Assembly (NCBI RefSeq): GCF_016900655.1
Contig: NZ_JACJKH010000002.1
Location: forward strand, 124,001 to 188,000
DNA length: 64,000 nucleotides
Source: Drancourtella massiliensis
GTDB taxonomy: Bacteria; Bacillota; Clostridia; Lachnospirales; Lachnospiraceae
Direction: 5' to 3'
A model generated the notes under the pieces. The model was not told the DNA's origin. It did not search any database and saw nothing but the letters and a program-made list of their open reading frames with translations. The number at the start of each line of letters is the position of its first letter. Position 1 is the first letter of the stretch. The position numbers and the translations under genes were made by a program. Shown in pieces: positions 27,588 to 36,606 of this stretch.

Positions 27588-28951
27588 TGAAAATACACTT
27601 TGCGCTTCTTGCGGCAGGAAGAAGCCTTCGTTACGGAAAAGAAGATAAACTGATGGAGCAGATCGGAGGAAGAGAAATTCTCTTCCTCCTGCTTGATAAG
27701 ACGAGAAAGATTCACGCTTCCTGGAAAGGAAGTACAGTTCTTGTTGTTTCAGGTGAAAAAGAAAAGAGACTCGATATTCCGGAAATCTGTGTAGTCAACA
27801 AACATCCGGAGAGGGGGATTTCTTCTTCCATCGCCCTTGCCCTGGAAACGATCCGGCATCAGCCTGAGTGGCAGAGCGGCGACGCGGTATGCTTTTGCGT
27901 CTGTGACCAGCCGTTTCTAAAGAGAGAAACACTGGAAGCGATGCTGGAAGGTTTTCAAAGAAGCCGGAAGGGAATCGGCTGTATCGACTGGAATGGCCCG
28001 AAAAATCCCTGCGTGTTTCAGGAACGGTATTTTCCGGAACTTTTGAACCTTTCCGGTGATGAAGGCGGGAAGAAAGTTTTGAAACGACATCTGGACGATC
28101 TGTACCGTCTGGAGGCAAAAAAAGAGGAAGTCTGGGATATGGATGAGAAGAAGACCGTAGTTGTGCGGGGCGGAGGGGATCTGGCGACAGGAACTGCTTA
28201 TCTGCTTGCCCAAAAAGGATACCGGGTGCTCGTACTGGAAACCGGATGTCCCGCATGTATCAGACGGCAGGTTGCCTTCTGTGAAGCGGTGTATGAAGGA
28301 AGCTGCACCGTGGAAGGAATGACGGCAAGGAAAGTGCTGTCCCGGGAGGAGACAGAAGAGGCCTGGGAATGCGGGGAAGTTCCGGTTTTGATTGACCCGG
28401 AATGCAGCTGCCTGTCCTGGCTCCATCCGATTGCTCTGGTGGACGGGATTCTTGCGAAAAAGAATCTGGGGACCACCATCGATATGGCACCGCTGACGAT
28501 CGGACTTGGGCCGGGATTTACAGCGGGAGTGGATACGGACCTGGTCATTGAAACCATGAGAGGAGAGACTCTTGGGAAAATCTACCGAAGCGGAACAGCC
28601 ATTCCAAATACCGGAGTGCCAGGTATGATTGCGGGATATGCCAAAGAGCGGGTGATCCATGCACCTTGCAGCGGTGCGATTCGGTATCTGAAACAGGTGG
28701 GCGATCTCGTTGAAGAGGGAGAAGTTCTGGCAGTGATCGGGGAAATGGATGTCCGTGCGACGCTCACCGGATACCTGCGCGGTGCAATCAAGGAAGGATA
28801 CCCGGTCACAAAAGGGTTAAAAATCATGGATATCGATCCAAGAACAGACAGCAATGAGAGATGCTTTGTGATTTCGGATAAAGCACTTGCCATCGGGGGA
28901 AGTGTCTGCCGTGCGCTGGAAGAATGGGAGAAAACATGCTTGGAGAATTAG
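27584..28951 (+). CDS. MocA-YqeB fusion: molybdenum cofactor nucleotidyltransferase plus selenium-hydroxylase maturation protein
   Basis: 455 residues carrying two proteins that are separate in E. coli. Residues 1 to about 185 are a MobA/MocA-type nucleotidyltransferase (ALLAAGRSLRYGKEDKLME, then VCVCDQPF-like CFCVCDQPFLK) that would attach CMP to molybdopterin. Residues from about 188 are YqeB/EF2563-like, opening with the nucleotide loop VVVRGGGDLATGTAYLLAQ and containing TIDMAPLTIGLGPGFTAG and a lipoyl-like stretch near 360-420. YqeB-type proteins occur only with selenium-dependent molybdenum hydroxylases. The start ATG 27584 overlaps the large-subunit stop by four bases. Confidence 0.88.
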   Translation: MMKIHFALLAAGRSLRYGKEDKLMEQIGGREILFLLLDKTRKIHASWKGSTVLVVSGEKEKRLDIPEICVVNKHPERGISSSIALALETIRHQPEWQSGDAVCFCVCDQPFLKRETLEAMLEGFQRSRKGIGCIDWNGPKNPCVFQERYFPELLNLSGDEGGKKVLKRHLDDLYRLEAKKEEVWDMDEKKTVVVRGGGDLATGTAYLLAQKGYRVLVLETGCPACIRRQVAFCEAVYEGSCTVEGMTARKVLSREETEEAWECGEVPVLIDPECSCLSWLHPIALVDGILAKKNLGTTIDMAPLTIGLGPGFTAGVDTDLVIETMRGETLGKIYRSGTAIPNTGVPGMIAGYAKERVIHAPCSGAIRYLKQVGDLVEEGEVLAVIGEMDVRATLTGYLRGAIKEGYPVTKGLKIMDIDPRTDSNERCFVISDKALAIGGSVCRALEEWEKTCLEN

Positions 28952-29679
28952 GTCTGGAAAACAAAAGATGCATCGCATTTACGGGTGCCGGCGGAAAGAC
29001 GACGGCCGTCTATACCTGTGTGCGGGAAATGCGGGAAGAAGGTCTGCCGGCAGCGGCTGTGACAACAACAAAGATGTGGAAGCCGCAGGAAGGATTTCTT
29101 CTGTGGCGTGATGACCTCTCCACAGAGGAAGTCAAAGAATGGATTAGATTACACGGGATGAGGCCGGTGACCATCGGCCGGGAACTTCCGGATGGAAAGA
29201 TCGGATCCATACCCTTAAATGCCCTAAAGACTCTGGTGGATCAGGGAGTCCGTCTGTGTGTGGAAGCAGACGGGGCAAAGGGCAAATGGATCAAAATTCC
29301 AAATGACCGGGAGCCTGTGGTGCCGGACTTTTCTGATGCGGTGATAGGGATTCTTAATCAGAAAGCGCTGGGAAAGTCCTTTCTGGAAGTGGCACACCGG
29401 TCGGAAATCTGTGCGGAAAGGCTTGGAAAAAGACCGGAGGATCTGGTAGAGATGAAGGACCTTTGCAGACTATGGCTTGACAAAGATGGAATTTTCCAGA
29501 ATTGCAGACAGATAAAAAGGGCGGTCCTAAGCGGGGTGGAACCGGGGATGGGAGAAGCCCTCTTCAAAGAATACCGTGAGGTTTTTCGATGGATGAGACA
29601 ACAGGAGATGCCTGTTTATATATGGGAGCGAAATGATGACAGACAGAGAGTTTTTAGAACGGATCAAGAGCCTTTATGA
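28936..29679 (+). CDS. yqeC: YqeC-type selenium-dependent hydroxylase accessory protein
   Basis: 247 residues. A P-loop is evident at the start: CIAFTGAGGKTTAVYTC. Other family blocks are VTTTKMW, LCVEADGAKGKWIKIP and VIGILNQKALGKSF. I prefer ATG 28936, preceded by GGGAGAAAAC, over ATG 28924; either overlaps the upstream gene's end. YqeC is one of the small set of genes found with orphan SelD in organisms using selenium as a labile molybdenum-enzyme cofactor. Its exact reaction is unknown; a nucleotide-driven step in selenium insertion is plausible. Confidence 0.87.
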   Translation: MLGELGLENKRCIAFTGAGGKTTAVYTCVREMREEGLPAAAVTTTKMWKPQEGFLLWRDDLSTEEVKEWIRLHGMRPVTIGRELPDGKIGSIPLNALKTLVDQGVRLCVEADGAKGKWIKIPNDREPVVPDFSDAVIGILNQKALGKSFLEVAHRSEICAERLGKRPEDLVEMKDLCRLWLDKDGIFQNCRQIKRAVLSGVEPGMGEALFKEYREVFRWMRQQEMPVYIWERNDDRQRVFRTDQEPL

Positions 29680-30697
29680 GAAAGACGGAGGGATGATCCT
29701 CCATCTGGCAGAGAAAGGTGGAAAAGTCCGGACATGGATTTTGAAGAACCAGGAAGAACTGAAGAAAGAAAAGACGGAACTGATTCCGGAGAAATGGAAG
29801 GAGCGGATCCGGAAATTGTATCAAAAGGCGTCCCTCTCGGGGACTGCCATGGATTGGGATGAAGACGGCGGATTTTTGTTTCTGGAGAATGCAGAAAAAG
29901 AAGACCGGATTGTAATCTGCGGAGCAGGGTACGTCGGACATGCACTGGCGAAGCTTTCTGTCTTTGCCGGAATCCGGACTATTGTTCTGGAGGATCGGGA
30001 ATATTTCGCGGAGCTTGCCAAAAAGAGCGGTGCCCATGAGGTGATCTGCCTTCCATTTGATGAAGCGGTGCGAAGTCTGAACGATGAAAAAAATACCGCC
30101 TATGTTGTCATGACAAGAGGGCATGCCTATGATCAGAAATGTCTGATGGAGATTGCCAAAAAAGAATCCTACTATACCGGGATGATGGGAAGCAGAACGA
30201 GGGCCGCCATGATGCGGGAAGAACTGGAAAAAGCCGGAATTGACCGGGAATGGACTAAGAGGCTGCATGCACCGATCGGTCTGAAAATCGGCGCGCAGAC
30301 GCCGGAAGAGATTGCGGTGTCTGTCATGGCAGAGATTCTTCAGGAGAGGAGCAAGGCCGGATGCTCCATGAAAACCGGTTACGAAGTATTTCGTCATGCC
30401 CTCGAGAACATGCAGGAGGGAGAACGCTTTGTACTTTCCACGATTCTGGAAAGAAGAGGTTCCGCCCCAAGAAAAGAAGGAACGCATTTTATTGTGTCGG
30501 AATCCGGGAACTGTTTTGGAACCATCGGCGGAGGAAAGCTGGAGGCAGATATCGTCCGTGCATCGCAGGAAATGATGAAACAGGGAGAGGACTGGAGAAT
30601 CGAAGAGTCTGACCTGAATAACCGGGATGCGGCCGATGAAGGGCTCGTATGCGGAGGACATGTGAAAGTCCTGATGGAAACGGGAAAAAACAGATAG
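29636..30697 (+). CDS. XdhC/CoxI-type molybdenum hydroxylase maturation protein, rearranged domain order
   Basis: 353 residues from ATG 29636 (GGGAG seven bases upstream; ATG 29633 also possible), overlapping yqeC by 44 bases. In E. coli XdhC a CoxI-type domain comes first and a Rossmann domain second. Here a poorly conserved 90-residue piece is followed by the Rossmann domain (IVICGAGYVGHALAKLSVFAG, then YTGMMGSRTR and APIGLKIGAQTPEEIAVSV), and then by a good CoxI-type domain (RRGSAPRKEGTHFIV, CFGTIGGGKLEADIV, LVCGGHVKVLME). XdhC proteins carry the sulfurated cofactor to the large subunit. This one probably delivers a sulfur- or selenium-modified cofactor. Confidence 0.87.
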   Translation: MTDREFLERIKSLYEKDGGMILHLAEKGGKVRTWILKNQEELKKEKTELIPEKWKERIRKLYQKASLSGTAMDWDEDGGFLFLENAEKEDRIVICGAGYVGHALAKLSVFAGIRTIVLEDREYFAELAKKSGAHEVICLPFDEAVRSLNDEKNTAYVVMTRGHAYDQKCLMEIAKKESYYTGMMGSRTRAAMMREELEKAGIDREWTKRLHAPIGLKIGAQTPEEIAVSVMAEILQERSKAGCSMKTGYEVFRHALENMQEGERFVLSTILERRGSAPRKEGTHFIVSESGNCFGTIGGGKLEADIVRASQEMMKQGEDWRIEESDLNNRDAADEGLVCGGHVKVLMETGKNR

Positions 30698-30701
30698 AAA
30701 G

Positions 30702-30738
30702 AAAAAACGAGGACTGTGCCGGGATGGCACAGTCCTCG
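30702..30738 (-). terminator. Intrinsic terminator of xpt, shared with the hydroxylase operon
   Basis: Perfect 13-base arms CGAGGACTGTGCC (30708-30720) and its complement (30726-30738), 5-base loop. On the minus strand a run of six T follows. It also closes the + strand operon, although the T run on that side is weak. Confidence 0.9.
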
Positions 30739-30759
30739 CTGGTTTCTGCTTTGCCTTAT

Positions 30760-31335
30760 CTAATCTTCTTTAAATGTGAGAGAAGTGTCGGTCATGGATG
30801 AAATGATCGCAAGAGATTCCAGATGGATACCAAGATCACGGATCTTGTCGCCGCCCTGCTGGAAGCCTTTCTCAATAACGATTCCGGCACCTTCAATGGT
30901 AGCCTGCGCATCCTTGACGATGGAGATCAGCCCGAGAAGGGCGCATCCGTTTGCCAGAAAATCGTCGATGATCAGAACATGATCGTCCGGTCCGAGGAAC
31001 TTCTTGGAGAGAATCACATCGTAAGTCCGTTTGTGTGTGAAAGACTCTACCTTGGAATGGTAAACTTCTCCGTCGATATTGATGCTCTGTGCCTTTTTCG
31101 CAAAAACAACCGGAACATGGAAATACTGTGCCGCGATACAGGCGATCCCGATTCCGGAAGCTTCGATTGTCAATATTTTTGTAATCTTTTCAGAAGGGAA
31201 CCGTCTGCGGAATTCCTTTCCGATTTCATTTATTAAGTCAATGTCCATCTGATGATTCAGGAAGCTGTCGACCTTCAGGACATTTCCCGGCTTGACAACC
31301 CCGTCTTTTAATATACGTTCTTTAAGAAGCTGCAT
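30760..31335 (-). CDS. xpt: Xanthine phosphoribosyltransferase
   Basis: 191 residues from ATG 31335, preceded on the minus strand by AAGGAAGGAATTATC. The PRPP-binding motif is [18 protein letters not shown], and the [19 protein letters not shown] and [19 protein letters not shown] segments are typical of Xpt rather than Apt. The enzyme salvages xanthine to XMP. It converges on the hydroxylase operon, and the two share a terminator. In many Firmicutes xpt has a guanine riboswitch; none is visible in the 31336-31460 leader. The pairing suggests that xanthine can be either salvaged or oxidised. Confidence 0.95.
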   Translation of the reverse strand: MQLLKERILKDGVVKPGNVLKVDSFLNHQMDIDLINEIGKEFRRRFPSEKITKILTIEASGIGIACIAAQYFHVPVVFAKKAQSINIDGEVYHSKVESFTHKRTYDVILSKKFLGPDDHVLIIDDFLANGCALLGLISIVKDAQATIEGAGIVIEKGFQQGGDKIRDLGIHLESLAIISSMTDTSLTFKED

Positions 31336-31445
31336 GATAATTCCTTCCTTACAAGATTTTTTATTTAACATATATCATACTGAATGGAAAGAAAAATTTC
31401 AATGAAAAACTGAAAAATATCCGGAAATTCGTCGAATTTTTTCTC

Positions 31446-31474
31446 TTTACAATCTGCAAAAGATGTGGTATTAT
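31446..31474 (+). promoter_or_regulatory. Promoter of the tRNA-Arg gene
   Basis: TTTACA at 31446-31451, 17-base spacer, TATTAT at 31469-31474, 29 bases before the mature tRNA 5' end. Confidence 0.75.
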
Positions 31475-31502
31475 AATCAATGCGTTCACATGACGCAGAA
31501 AT

Positions 31503-31574
31503 ACACCTATAGCTCAGGGGATAGAGCACCGCCCTCCGGAGGCGGGTGCGGCGGTTCGAATCCGCCTAGGTGTG
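31503..31574 (+). tRNA. tRNA-Arg (anticodon CCG)
   Basis: A complete 72-base cloverleaf: acceptor ACACCTA / TAGGTGT with discriminator G, D stem GCTC/GAGC, anticodon stem CCGCC/GGCGG with loop CTCCGGA (anticodon CCG, reading CGG codons), four-base variable loop, and T stem GGCGG/CCGCC with loop TTCGAAT. The 3' CCA is not encoded. The gene stands alone, with its own promoter and a strong terminator. Confidence 0.97.
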
Positions 31575-31578
31575 TAAA

Positions 31579-31608
31579 AACCTGTCGGATTTTCCGACAG
31601 GTTTTTTT
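31579..31608 (+). terminator. Intrinsic terminator of tRNA-Arg
   Basis: Perfect 11-base arms AACCTGTCGGA (31579-31589) and complement (31593-31603), TTT loop, followed by five further T. A run of A on the left could let it also stop the convergent nfo transcript. Confidence 0.95.
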
Positions 31609-31626
31609 GTTGTTGTCCGGGAAATG

Positions 31627-32529
31627 TTACGCAGGTTCTTCAGAAAACTTGCGGTTTCGGAGCATCTCAATTTCGCGGCGGTAAGGCGGGAGCGTTTTCT
31701 TTGGATTTTCGACGGAAGGGATATAAGGTGTTTCCAGAATCTTTGGTACTTCCATGAAATCCGGATGGTGTACGATGGAAGCAAGAGCCTCAAATCCGAT
31801 TTCGCCCTGACCGATATTGGCATGGCGGTCTTTTTGTGCACCCCGCGGATTTTTGCTGTCATTGATATGGAAGACCGCAATCTGGTCTTTTCCGAGAATC
31901 CGGTCAAAGGTTTCGATGACACCGTCAAAATCATTCCGGATGTCATATCCGCTGTCATGTGTGTGGCAGGTGTCAAAGCAGACACGAAGCTTTTCATTAT
32001 AGGTGACGCCGCTATAAATCCGGGCCAGCTCTTCAAAGGAGCGGCCAAGCTCTGAGCCTTTGCCTGCCATCGTTTCCAGCGCGATCTGACAAGGGGTATC
32101 TTTTGTCAGTACTTCATTAAGCCCTTTGATGACCTGAGCAATCCCGGCATCTACACCGGCGCCGACATGGGCACCCGGATGAAGAATGAGCGTGCGGCTT
32201 TGGCATGCTGCTGTACGTTCGATTTCCAGAGCGAGAAACTCGACCGCAAGCTGAAAGGTCTCCGGTTTCACAGAATTCCCAAGATTGATAATATAAGGTG
32301 CGTGAACGACAATATCAGAAATGTGATGGGAGTTCATAAAATCCCACGCTTCCGGGATACGAAGCTCGCTGATGTCTTTCCGTCTTGTATTCTGAGGCGC
32401 GCCGGTATAAAACATAAAGGTATCAGCCTGATAGGAGGCCGCTTCTTTGGCTGAACCAAGCAGCATATCTTTTCCGCTCATCCCGACATGGGAGCCGAGA
32501 AGCGGAGTTTGTCTTTTTTCTTTTGTCAT
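31627..32529 (-). CDS. nfo: Endonuclease IV (AP endonuclease)
   Basis: 300 residues from a minus-strand ATG at 32529 preceded by GAGAGGAAATCACT. The TIM-barrel zinc enzyme shows [12 protein letters not shown] at the start, the ligand segments [75 protein letters not shown] and ILETPY. It incises DNA at abasic sites in base excision repair. The gene is alone, on the strand opposite to argS, and ends just after the tRNA terminator. Confidence 0.96.
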   Translation of the reverse strand: MTKEKRQTPLLGSHVGMSGKDMLLGSAKEAASYQADTFMFYTGAPQNTRRKDISELRIPEAWDFMNSHHISDIVVHAPYIINLGNSVKPETFQLAVEFLALEIERTAACQSRTLILHPGAHVGAGVDAGIAQVIKGLNEVLTKDTPCQIALETMAGKGSELGRSFEELARIYSGVTYNEKLRVCFDTCHTHDSGYDIRNDFDGVIETFDRILGKDQIAVFHINDSKNPRGAQKDRHANIGQGEIGFEALASIVHHPDFMEVPKILETPYIPSVENPKKTLPPYRREIEMLRNRKFSEEPA

Positions 32530-32695
32530 AGTGATTTCCTCTCAAAACAATAATGATTTCTGTTATTATATACTAAAAGAGAAAAAAGCGCAAGAGCTCA
32601 AAAATATGGTTGTTGGAGATTCTTTCCTATGTTAGAATATAAGGAACGTAATTTTATATAAAAATCAGAGAAATAAAGAAAGAAGGACGAATGAG

Positions 32696-34462
32696 ATGAA
32701 AAAACTGGTAGATTTTCTGGAAGAGGAAATGAAAGCAGCATTTGAAAAAGCAGGATATGACGGAAGCTTTGCGAAAGTGACCTTGTCCAATCGTCCGGAT
32801 TTATGTGAATATCAGTGCAATGGAGCGATGGCAGCGGCTAAGACCTACCACAAAGCTCCGATTATGATTGCAGGGGACGTACTGACTCACCTTCAAGAGA
32901 GTGAAGCACTGGAGGATGTACAGGCAGTAAATCCGGGATTTATCAATATGAAAGTAAAAAAAGAGTTTCTTTCTTCTTATGCAGAAGAGATGAGAAAGTC
33001 CGGGCAGCTTGGCGTAGAGCATGCAGCTCAGAAGAAACGCATCATTATGGATTTCGGAGGCGCAAACGTGGCAAAGCCGCTTCATGTGGGACATCTTCGT
33101 TCAGCAGTAATTGGGGAAAGTTTAAAACGGATTCTGCGGTTTAAGGGACATGAGGTTATCGGAGATGTTCATCTTGGAGACTGGGGATACCAGATGGGAC
33201 TTGTCATTACAGAGCTTCAGAAACGGAATCCGGATCTTCCGTATTTTGACGAACAGTTCACCGGCGAATATCCGGAAGAGGCACCGTTTACAATCAATGA
33301 CCTGGAAGAAATCTATCCATATGCAAGTGCCTATGCAAAGGAGCACGAGGAGTATAAAGAAGAAGCGCTGAAAGCGACATTTGAGCTTCAGAACGGAAGA
33401 AGAGGATACCGTGCACTCTGGAAGCACATCATGAACGTATCGATTGCCGATCTGAAAAAGAATTATGAAAACCTGAATGTAACATTTGACCTCTGGAAAG
33501 GAGAGGCAGATGCACAGCCGTATATTCCGGATATGGTGGAAATGCTCAAAGAAAAAGGATTCGCCCATCTGGATCAGGGTGCTCTCGTGGTAGATGTCAA
33601 GGAAGAAACAGATACGAAGGAAATTCCGCCGTGCATGATTCTGAAGTCAGACGGAGCAGCCCTCTATGATACGACAGATCTTGCCACACTTGTGGAAAGA
33701 GAAGAACTCTATCAGCCGGATGAAGTAATCTATGTGGTAGACAAGCGTCAGGAACTTCACTTTGTACAGGTGTTCCGCTGCGCAAAGAAAACGGGAATTG
33801 TTCCGGAGGATACCAAGCTGACTTTCATCGGTTTTGGAACAATGAATGGAAAAGACGGAAAGCCGTTTAAGACAAGAGCAGGCGGTGTCATGCGTCTTTC
33901 CGATCTGATTCGTGAAATCAACGAAGAGATGTCCCAGAAGATTGCGGAAAACCGGACAGTTGCTCCGGAGGAGGCTGAAAAGACAGCTCAGATGGTCGGA
34001 CTTGCAGCATTAAAATACGGAGACCTTTCCAACCAGGCATCCAAAGACTATGTCTTTGATCTGGACAAATTTTCTTCTTTTGAAGGAAATACAGGACCGT
34101 ACATTCTGTACACCATTGTCCGGATCAAATCCATCCTGAATAAATACGCCGAAAACGGAGGAAATCTGGATACATGTTCCGTGAAAGCACCGCACTCTGA
34201 TTCTGAGCGGGCGCTGATGCTGGAAGCAGCGAAATTTACCGCAGTCCTGGATCAGGCATATGAAGAGCTTGCTCCTCATAAGATCTGCGGTTACATTTAC
34301 GATCTGGCAAACAGCTTCAACCGTTTCTACCATGATAACAGAATCCTTGGCGAAGAGGATGAAGAAAAGAAGCAGGGATATATCGCACTGCTTGATCTGG
34401 TAAGGACGATTCTGGAGACCTCCATCGATCTGCTTGGATTTGAAGCGCCGGAAAGGATGTAG
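32696..34462 (+). CDS. argS: Arginyl-tRNA synthetase
   Basis: 588 residues. An N-terminal tRNA-binding domain is followed by the class I HIGH motif as PLHVGHLRSAVIGE (near residue 130). The later segment TRAGGVMRLSDLI corresponds to the region of the second, degenerate signature, and the C-terminal anticodon-binding helical bundle ends LDLVRTILETSIDLLG. It charges tRNA-Arg; a tRNA-Arg gene lies 1.1 kb upstream. Start ATG 32696 follows AGAAGGACGAATG. There is no T-box leader in the 166 bases upstream. Confidence 0.97.
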   Translation: MKKLVDFLEEEMKAAFEKAGYDGSFAKVTLSNRPDLCEYQCNGAMAAAKTYHKAPIMIAGDVLTHLQESEALEDVQAVNPGFINMKVKKEFLSSYAEEMRKSGQLGVEHAAQKKRIIMDFGGANVAKPLHVGHLRSAVIGESLKRILRFKGHEVIGDVHLGDWGYQMGLVITELQKRNPDLPYFDEQFTGEYPEEAPFTINDLEEIYPYASAYAKEHEEYKEEALKATFELQNGRRGYRALWKHIMNVSIADLKKNYENLNVTFDLWKGEADAQPYIPDMVEMLKEKGFAHLDQGALVVDVKEETDTKEIPPCMILKSDGAALYDTTDLATLVEREELYQPDEVIYVVDKRQELHFVQVFRCAKKTGIVPEDTKLTFIGFGTMNGKDGKPFKTRAGGVMRLSDLIREINEEMSQKIAENRTVAPEEAEKTAQMVGLAALKYGDLSNQASKDYVFDLDKFSSFEGNTGPYILYTIVRIKSILNKYAENGGNLDTCSVKAPHSDSERALMLEAAKFTAVLDQAYEELAPHKICGYIYDLANSFNRFYHDNRILGEEDEEKKQGYIALLDLVRTILETSIDLLGFEAPERM

Positions 34463-34466
34463 GACT

Positions 34467-35633
34467 ATGACAGAACGACTGTATAATCAGGATGTCTATA
34501 CAAAAACCTTTACTGCAACGGTTCGTTCCTGCCAGGAAGCATCCGGCAGGGATGGATATGAAGTAATTCTGGACCGTACCGCCTTCTTTCCGGAAGGCGG
34601 AGGGCAGTATGGAGATATCGGATGGCTTTCCGGGATCCGGGTGACGGATACACAGGAGAAAGACGGGGAAGTCATCCATTATACGGAAGAGCCGCTGGAA
34701 GCAGGAAGCACGATCGACGGAGAGATAGACTGGAAGATCCGGTTTTCCAGAATGCAGCAGCATACAGCAGAGCACATTTTGTCCGGGCTGGTACATAAAC
34801 GGTTCGGATATCAGAATGTAGGATTTCATCTCGGAGATGATCTGTGCACCATGGACTTTAACGGACCGGTCACAAAAGAGCAGATGGAAGAGATTGAACA
34901 GGAGGCCAACCGGGCTGTTTACCAGAATATCCCGGTTCAGATTCTCTATCCGTCCGAAGAAGAACTGGAAGGAATGGAGTACCGAAGCAAGATTGAAATC
35001 GACGGTCAGGTGCGCATTGTCTGGATCCCGGGGTATGACCGGTGTGCCTGCTGCGCTACCCATGTCGGCTCTACCGGAGAAATCGGACAGATCAAAGTGA
35101 TCGCCATGATGAATTATAAGGGTGGAGTCCGCGTGACAATGGTAAGCGGGGACAGAGCTCTGGCAGATCATGAAAAACGCGAAAAAGATATGAAAGAGAT
35201 TTCGGCGATGCTTTCTGCAAAAGAAGATGAACTTCCGGAGGCAGTCAGGAGACTGAAGGATGAAAATGAAAACCAGAAGCATCAGATCATTGAACTGCAG
35301 AGAAAAATGACTGCCCTGAAGGCACAGCAGGTTCCGGAAGGAACATACAGCCAGTGCCTGTTTGAGACGGATCTGGATCAGACCAGCATCCGGGAACTGA
35401 TGAATCACGTTCTGGAACGAAGTGTTGCTGTGTGCGCTGTTTTCCTGAAACGGGGCGAGCAGTACCAGTATGTAATCGGAAGCCAGAAAAGGGATATCCG
35501 TGATCTGGGCAAAAAGCTGAACGAGAGATTTCATGGACGGGGCGGCGGAAAGCCGGGCATGATCCAGGGCTCTCTTACAGGTGACGAAGAGGAAATCAAA
35601 ACATATTTTGAGGAGATAATCAATGTTCAATAA
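34467..35633 (+). CDS. AlaX-type alanyl-tRNA editing protein with DHHA1-like tail
   Basis: 388 residues from ATG 34467 (GGAAAGGATGTAGGAC upstream; the longer frame from 34434 would overlap argS). The editing domain shows TAFFPEGGGQYGDIG, the zinc ligands in QQHTAEHILSG, and DRCACCATHVGSTGEIG. A coiled-coil (about residues 225-290) and a DHHA1-like domain with HGRGGGKPGMIQGSL follow. Such proteins hydrolyse Ser-tRNA(Ala) or Gly-tRNA(Ala) in trans. It starts four bases after argS and overlaps the CPBP gene by 11 bases, so the three may be one transcript. Confidence 0.92.
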   Translation: MTERLYNQDVYTKTFTATVRSCQEASGRDGYEVILDRTAFFPEGGGQYGDIGWLSGIRVTDTQEKDGEVIHYTEEPLEAGSTIDGEIDWKIRFSRMQQHTAEHILSGLVHKRFGYQNVGFHLGDDLCTMDFNGPVTKEQMEEIEQEANRAVYQNIPVQILYPSEEELEGMEYRSKIEIDGQVRIVWIPGYDRCACCATHVGSTGEIGQIKVIAMMNYKGGVRVTMVSGDRALADHEKREKDMKEISAMLSAKEDELPEAVRRLKDENENQKHQIIELQRKMTALKAQQVPEGTYSQCLFETDLDQTSIRELMNHVLERSVAVCAVFLKRGEQYQYVIGSQKRDIRDLGKKLNERFHGRGGGKPGMIQGSLTGDEEEIKTYFEEIINVQ

Positions 35634-36516
35634 TCAGCCAAACAGACAGCCGGGAAATCCGTTTGCGAGAATCATTATTCCGATTTTGATTTACTGGGCG
35701 ATCAATTTCCTTGTGGATATTGTTGTTGTCGCGGCTTATCTGGCTGCGCGTGCACAGGATCTGCTACATGCCTATGAAAGCCAGACTGCGTTTCAGACAT
35801 TTATGGAAGAAACACTGACATTTGCGCTGAGCCATTCGACGGAAATTACGTCGGCGGCGGCAGTGCTGGCGCTTCCAATTTATATCTACATGATGAGAAA
35901 GGATGAGAAATACCGAAGGTTGTTTACGGTACCGGATCCGGATTCCGGCAAAACACCGGCATGGACCTATCTGTATGCAGTTCTGCTTGGAGTGACAGCC
36001 GGAGTTGCGCTGAACAATATCCTGATTCTGAGCAATATCAGCAGCATCAGCGCTTCTTATCAGACAACGTCAGCAGGACTTTACGCTTCACCGGTGATCA
36101 TCGAAGTGATTGGACTCGGAGTGATTGTACCGGTTCTTGAAGAGTGCCTGTACAGAGGAGTTATTTTCAGAAGAATCCGGGACATGGTAGATGCCAGAAA
36201 AGCCATTTTGTTTTCCGCGCTGATTTTTGCCGTTGTGCATGGAAATATTGTACAGTTTCTGTATGCGTTTGTATTCGGACTGCTTTTGTCATATGCCTAT
36301 GAGACTTACGAAAGTATCAAAGCACCGGTTTTGCTGCACTGTGCAGCAAATCTTGGCTCAGTGCTTCTGACGGAAACGAATGCGTATGAATGGATATTCC
36401 AGACACCGCTGAGGATGGGAATTATTACTGTTGTTTGTGCATTTGCGGCGTCTGTGTTCTTTGTACAGATTCGAAATATGGAGAACACAAAAAAAAGCGG
36501 GCATGGCCAGCCATAG
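35623..36516 (+). CDS. CPBP family intramembrane glutamic protease
   Basis: 297 residues with seven to eight membrane segments. The catalytic motif I is EECLYRGVIFRRI, motif II is FAVVHGNIVQFLYAFVFGLL, and the last conserved helix carries APVLLHCAANLGSVL. Members of this family (CAAX protease/bacteriocin-processing) cleave within the membrane; the substrate is unknown. It overlaps the upstream editing gene by 11 bases. The 187 bases after its stop hold no gene but contain the promoter of the NlpC/P60 gene. Confidence 0.9.
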   Translation: MFNNQPNRQPGNPFARIIIPILIYWAINFLVDIVVVAAYLAARAQDLLHAYESQTAFQTFMEETLTFALSHSTEITSAAAVLALPIYIYMMRKDEKYRRLFTVPDPDSGKTPAWTYLYAVLLGVTAGVALNNILILSNISSISASYQTTSAGLYASPVIIEVIGLGVIVPVLEECLYRGVIFRRIRDMVDARKAILFSALIFAVVHGNIVQFLYAFVFGLLLSYAYETYESIKAPVLLHCAANLGSVLLTETNAYEWIFQTPLRMGIITVVCAFAASVFFVQIRNMENTKKSGHGQP

Positions 36517-36606
36517 ATTTCAGGCGTGCGAATTGGACGTATTTCATTGATTTCAGGCTGTATGAAGGAATAGTCATAAAAAATGTTACAAAATTATTAA
36601 AAAACA

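Noticed and set aside
31336-31460. Guanine riboswitch in the xpt leader
   Set aside because: I looked for the paired stems and conserved loops of the purine aptamer and found none.
32530-32695. T-box leader for argS
   Set aside because: The gap is only 166 bases and lacks a T-box sequence and an antiterminator-terminator pair.
34317-35630. Minus-strand frame of 437 codons across the alanyl-tRNA editing gene
   Set aside because: Fully covered by a well-supported + strand gene, with no ribosome site or motif.
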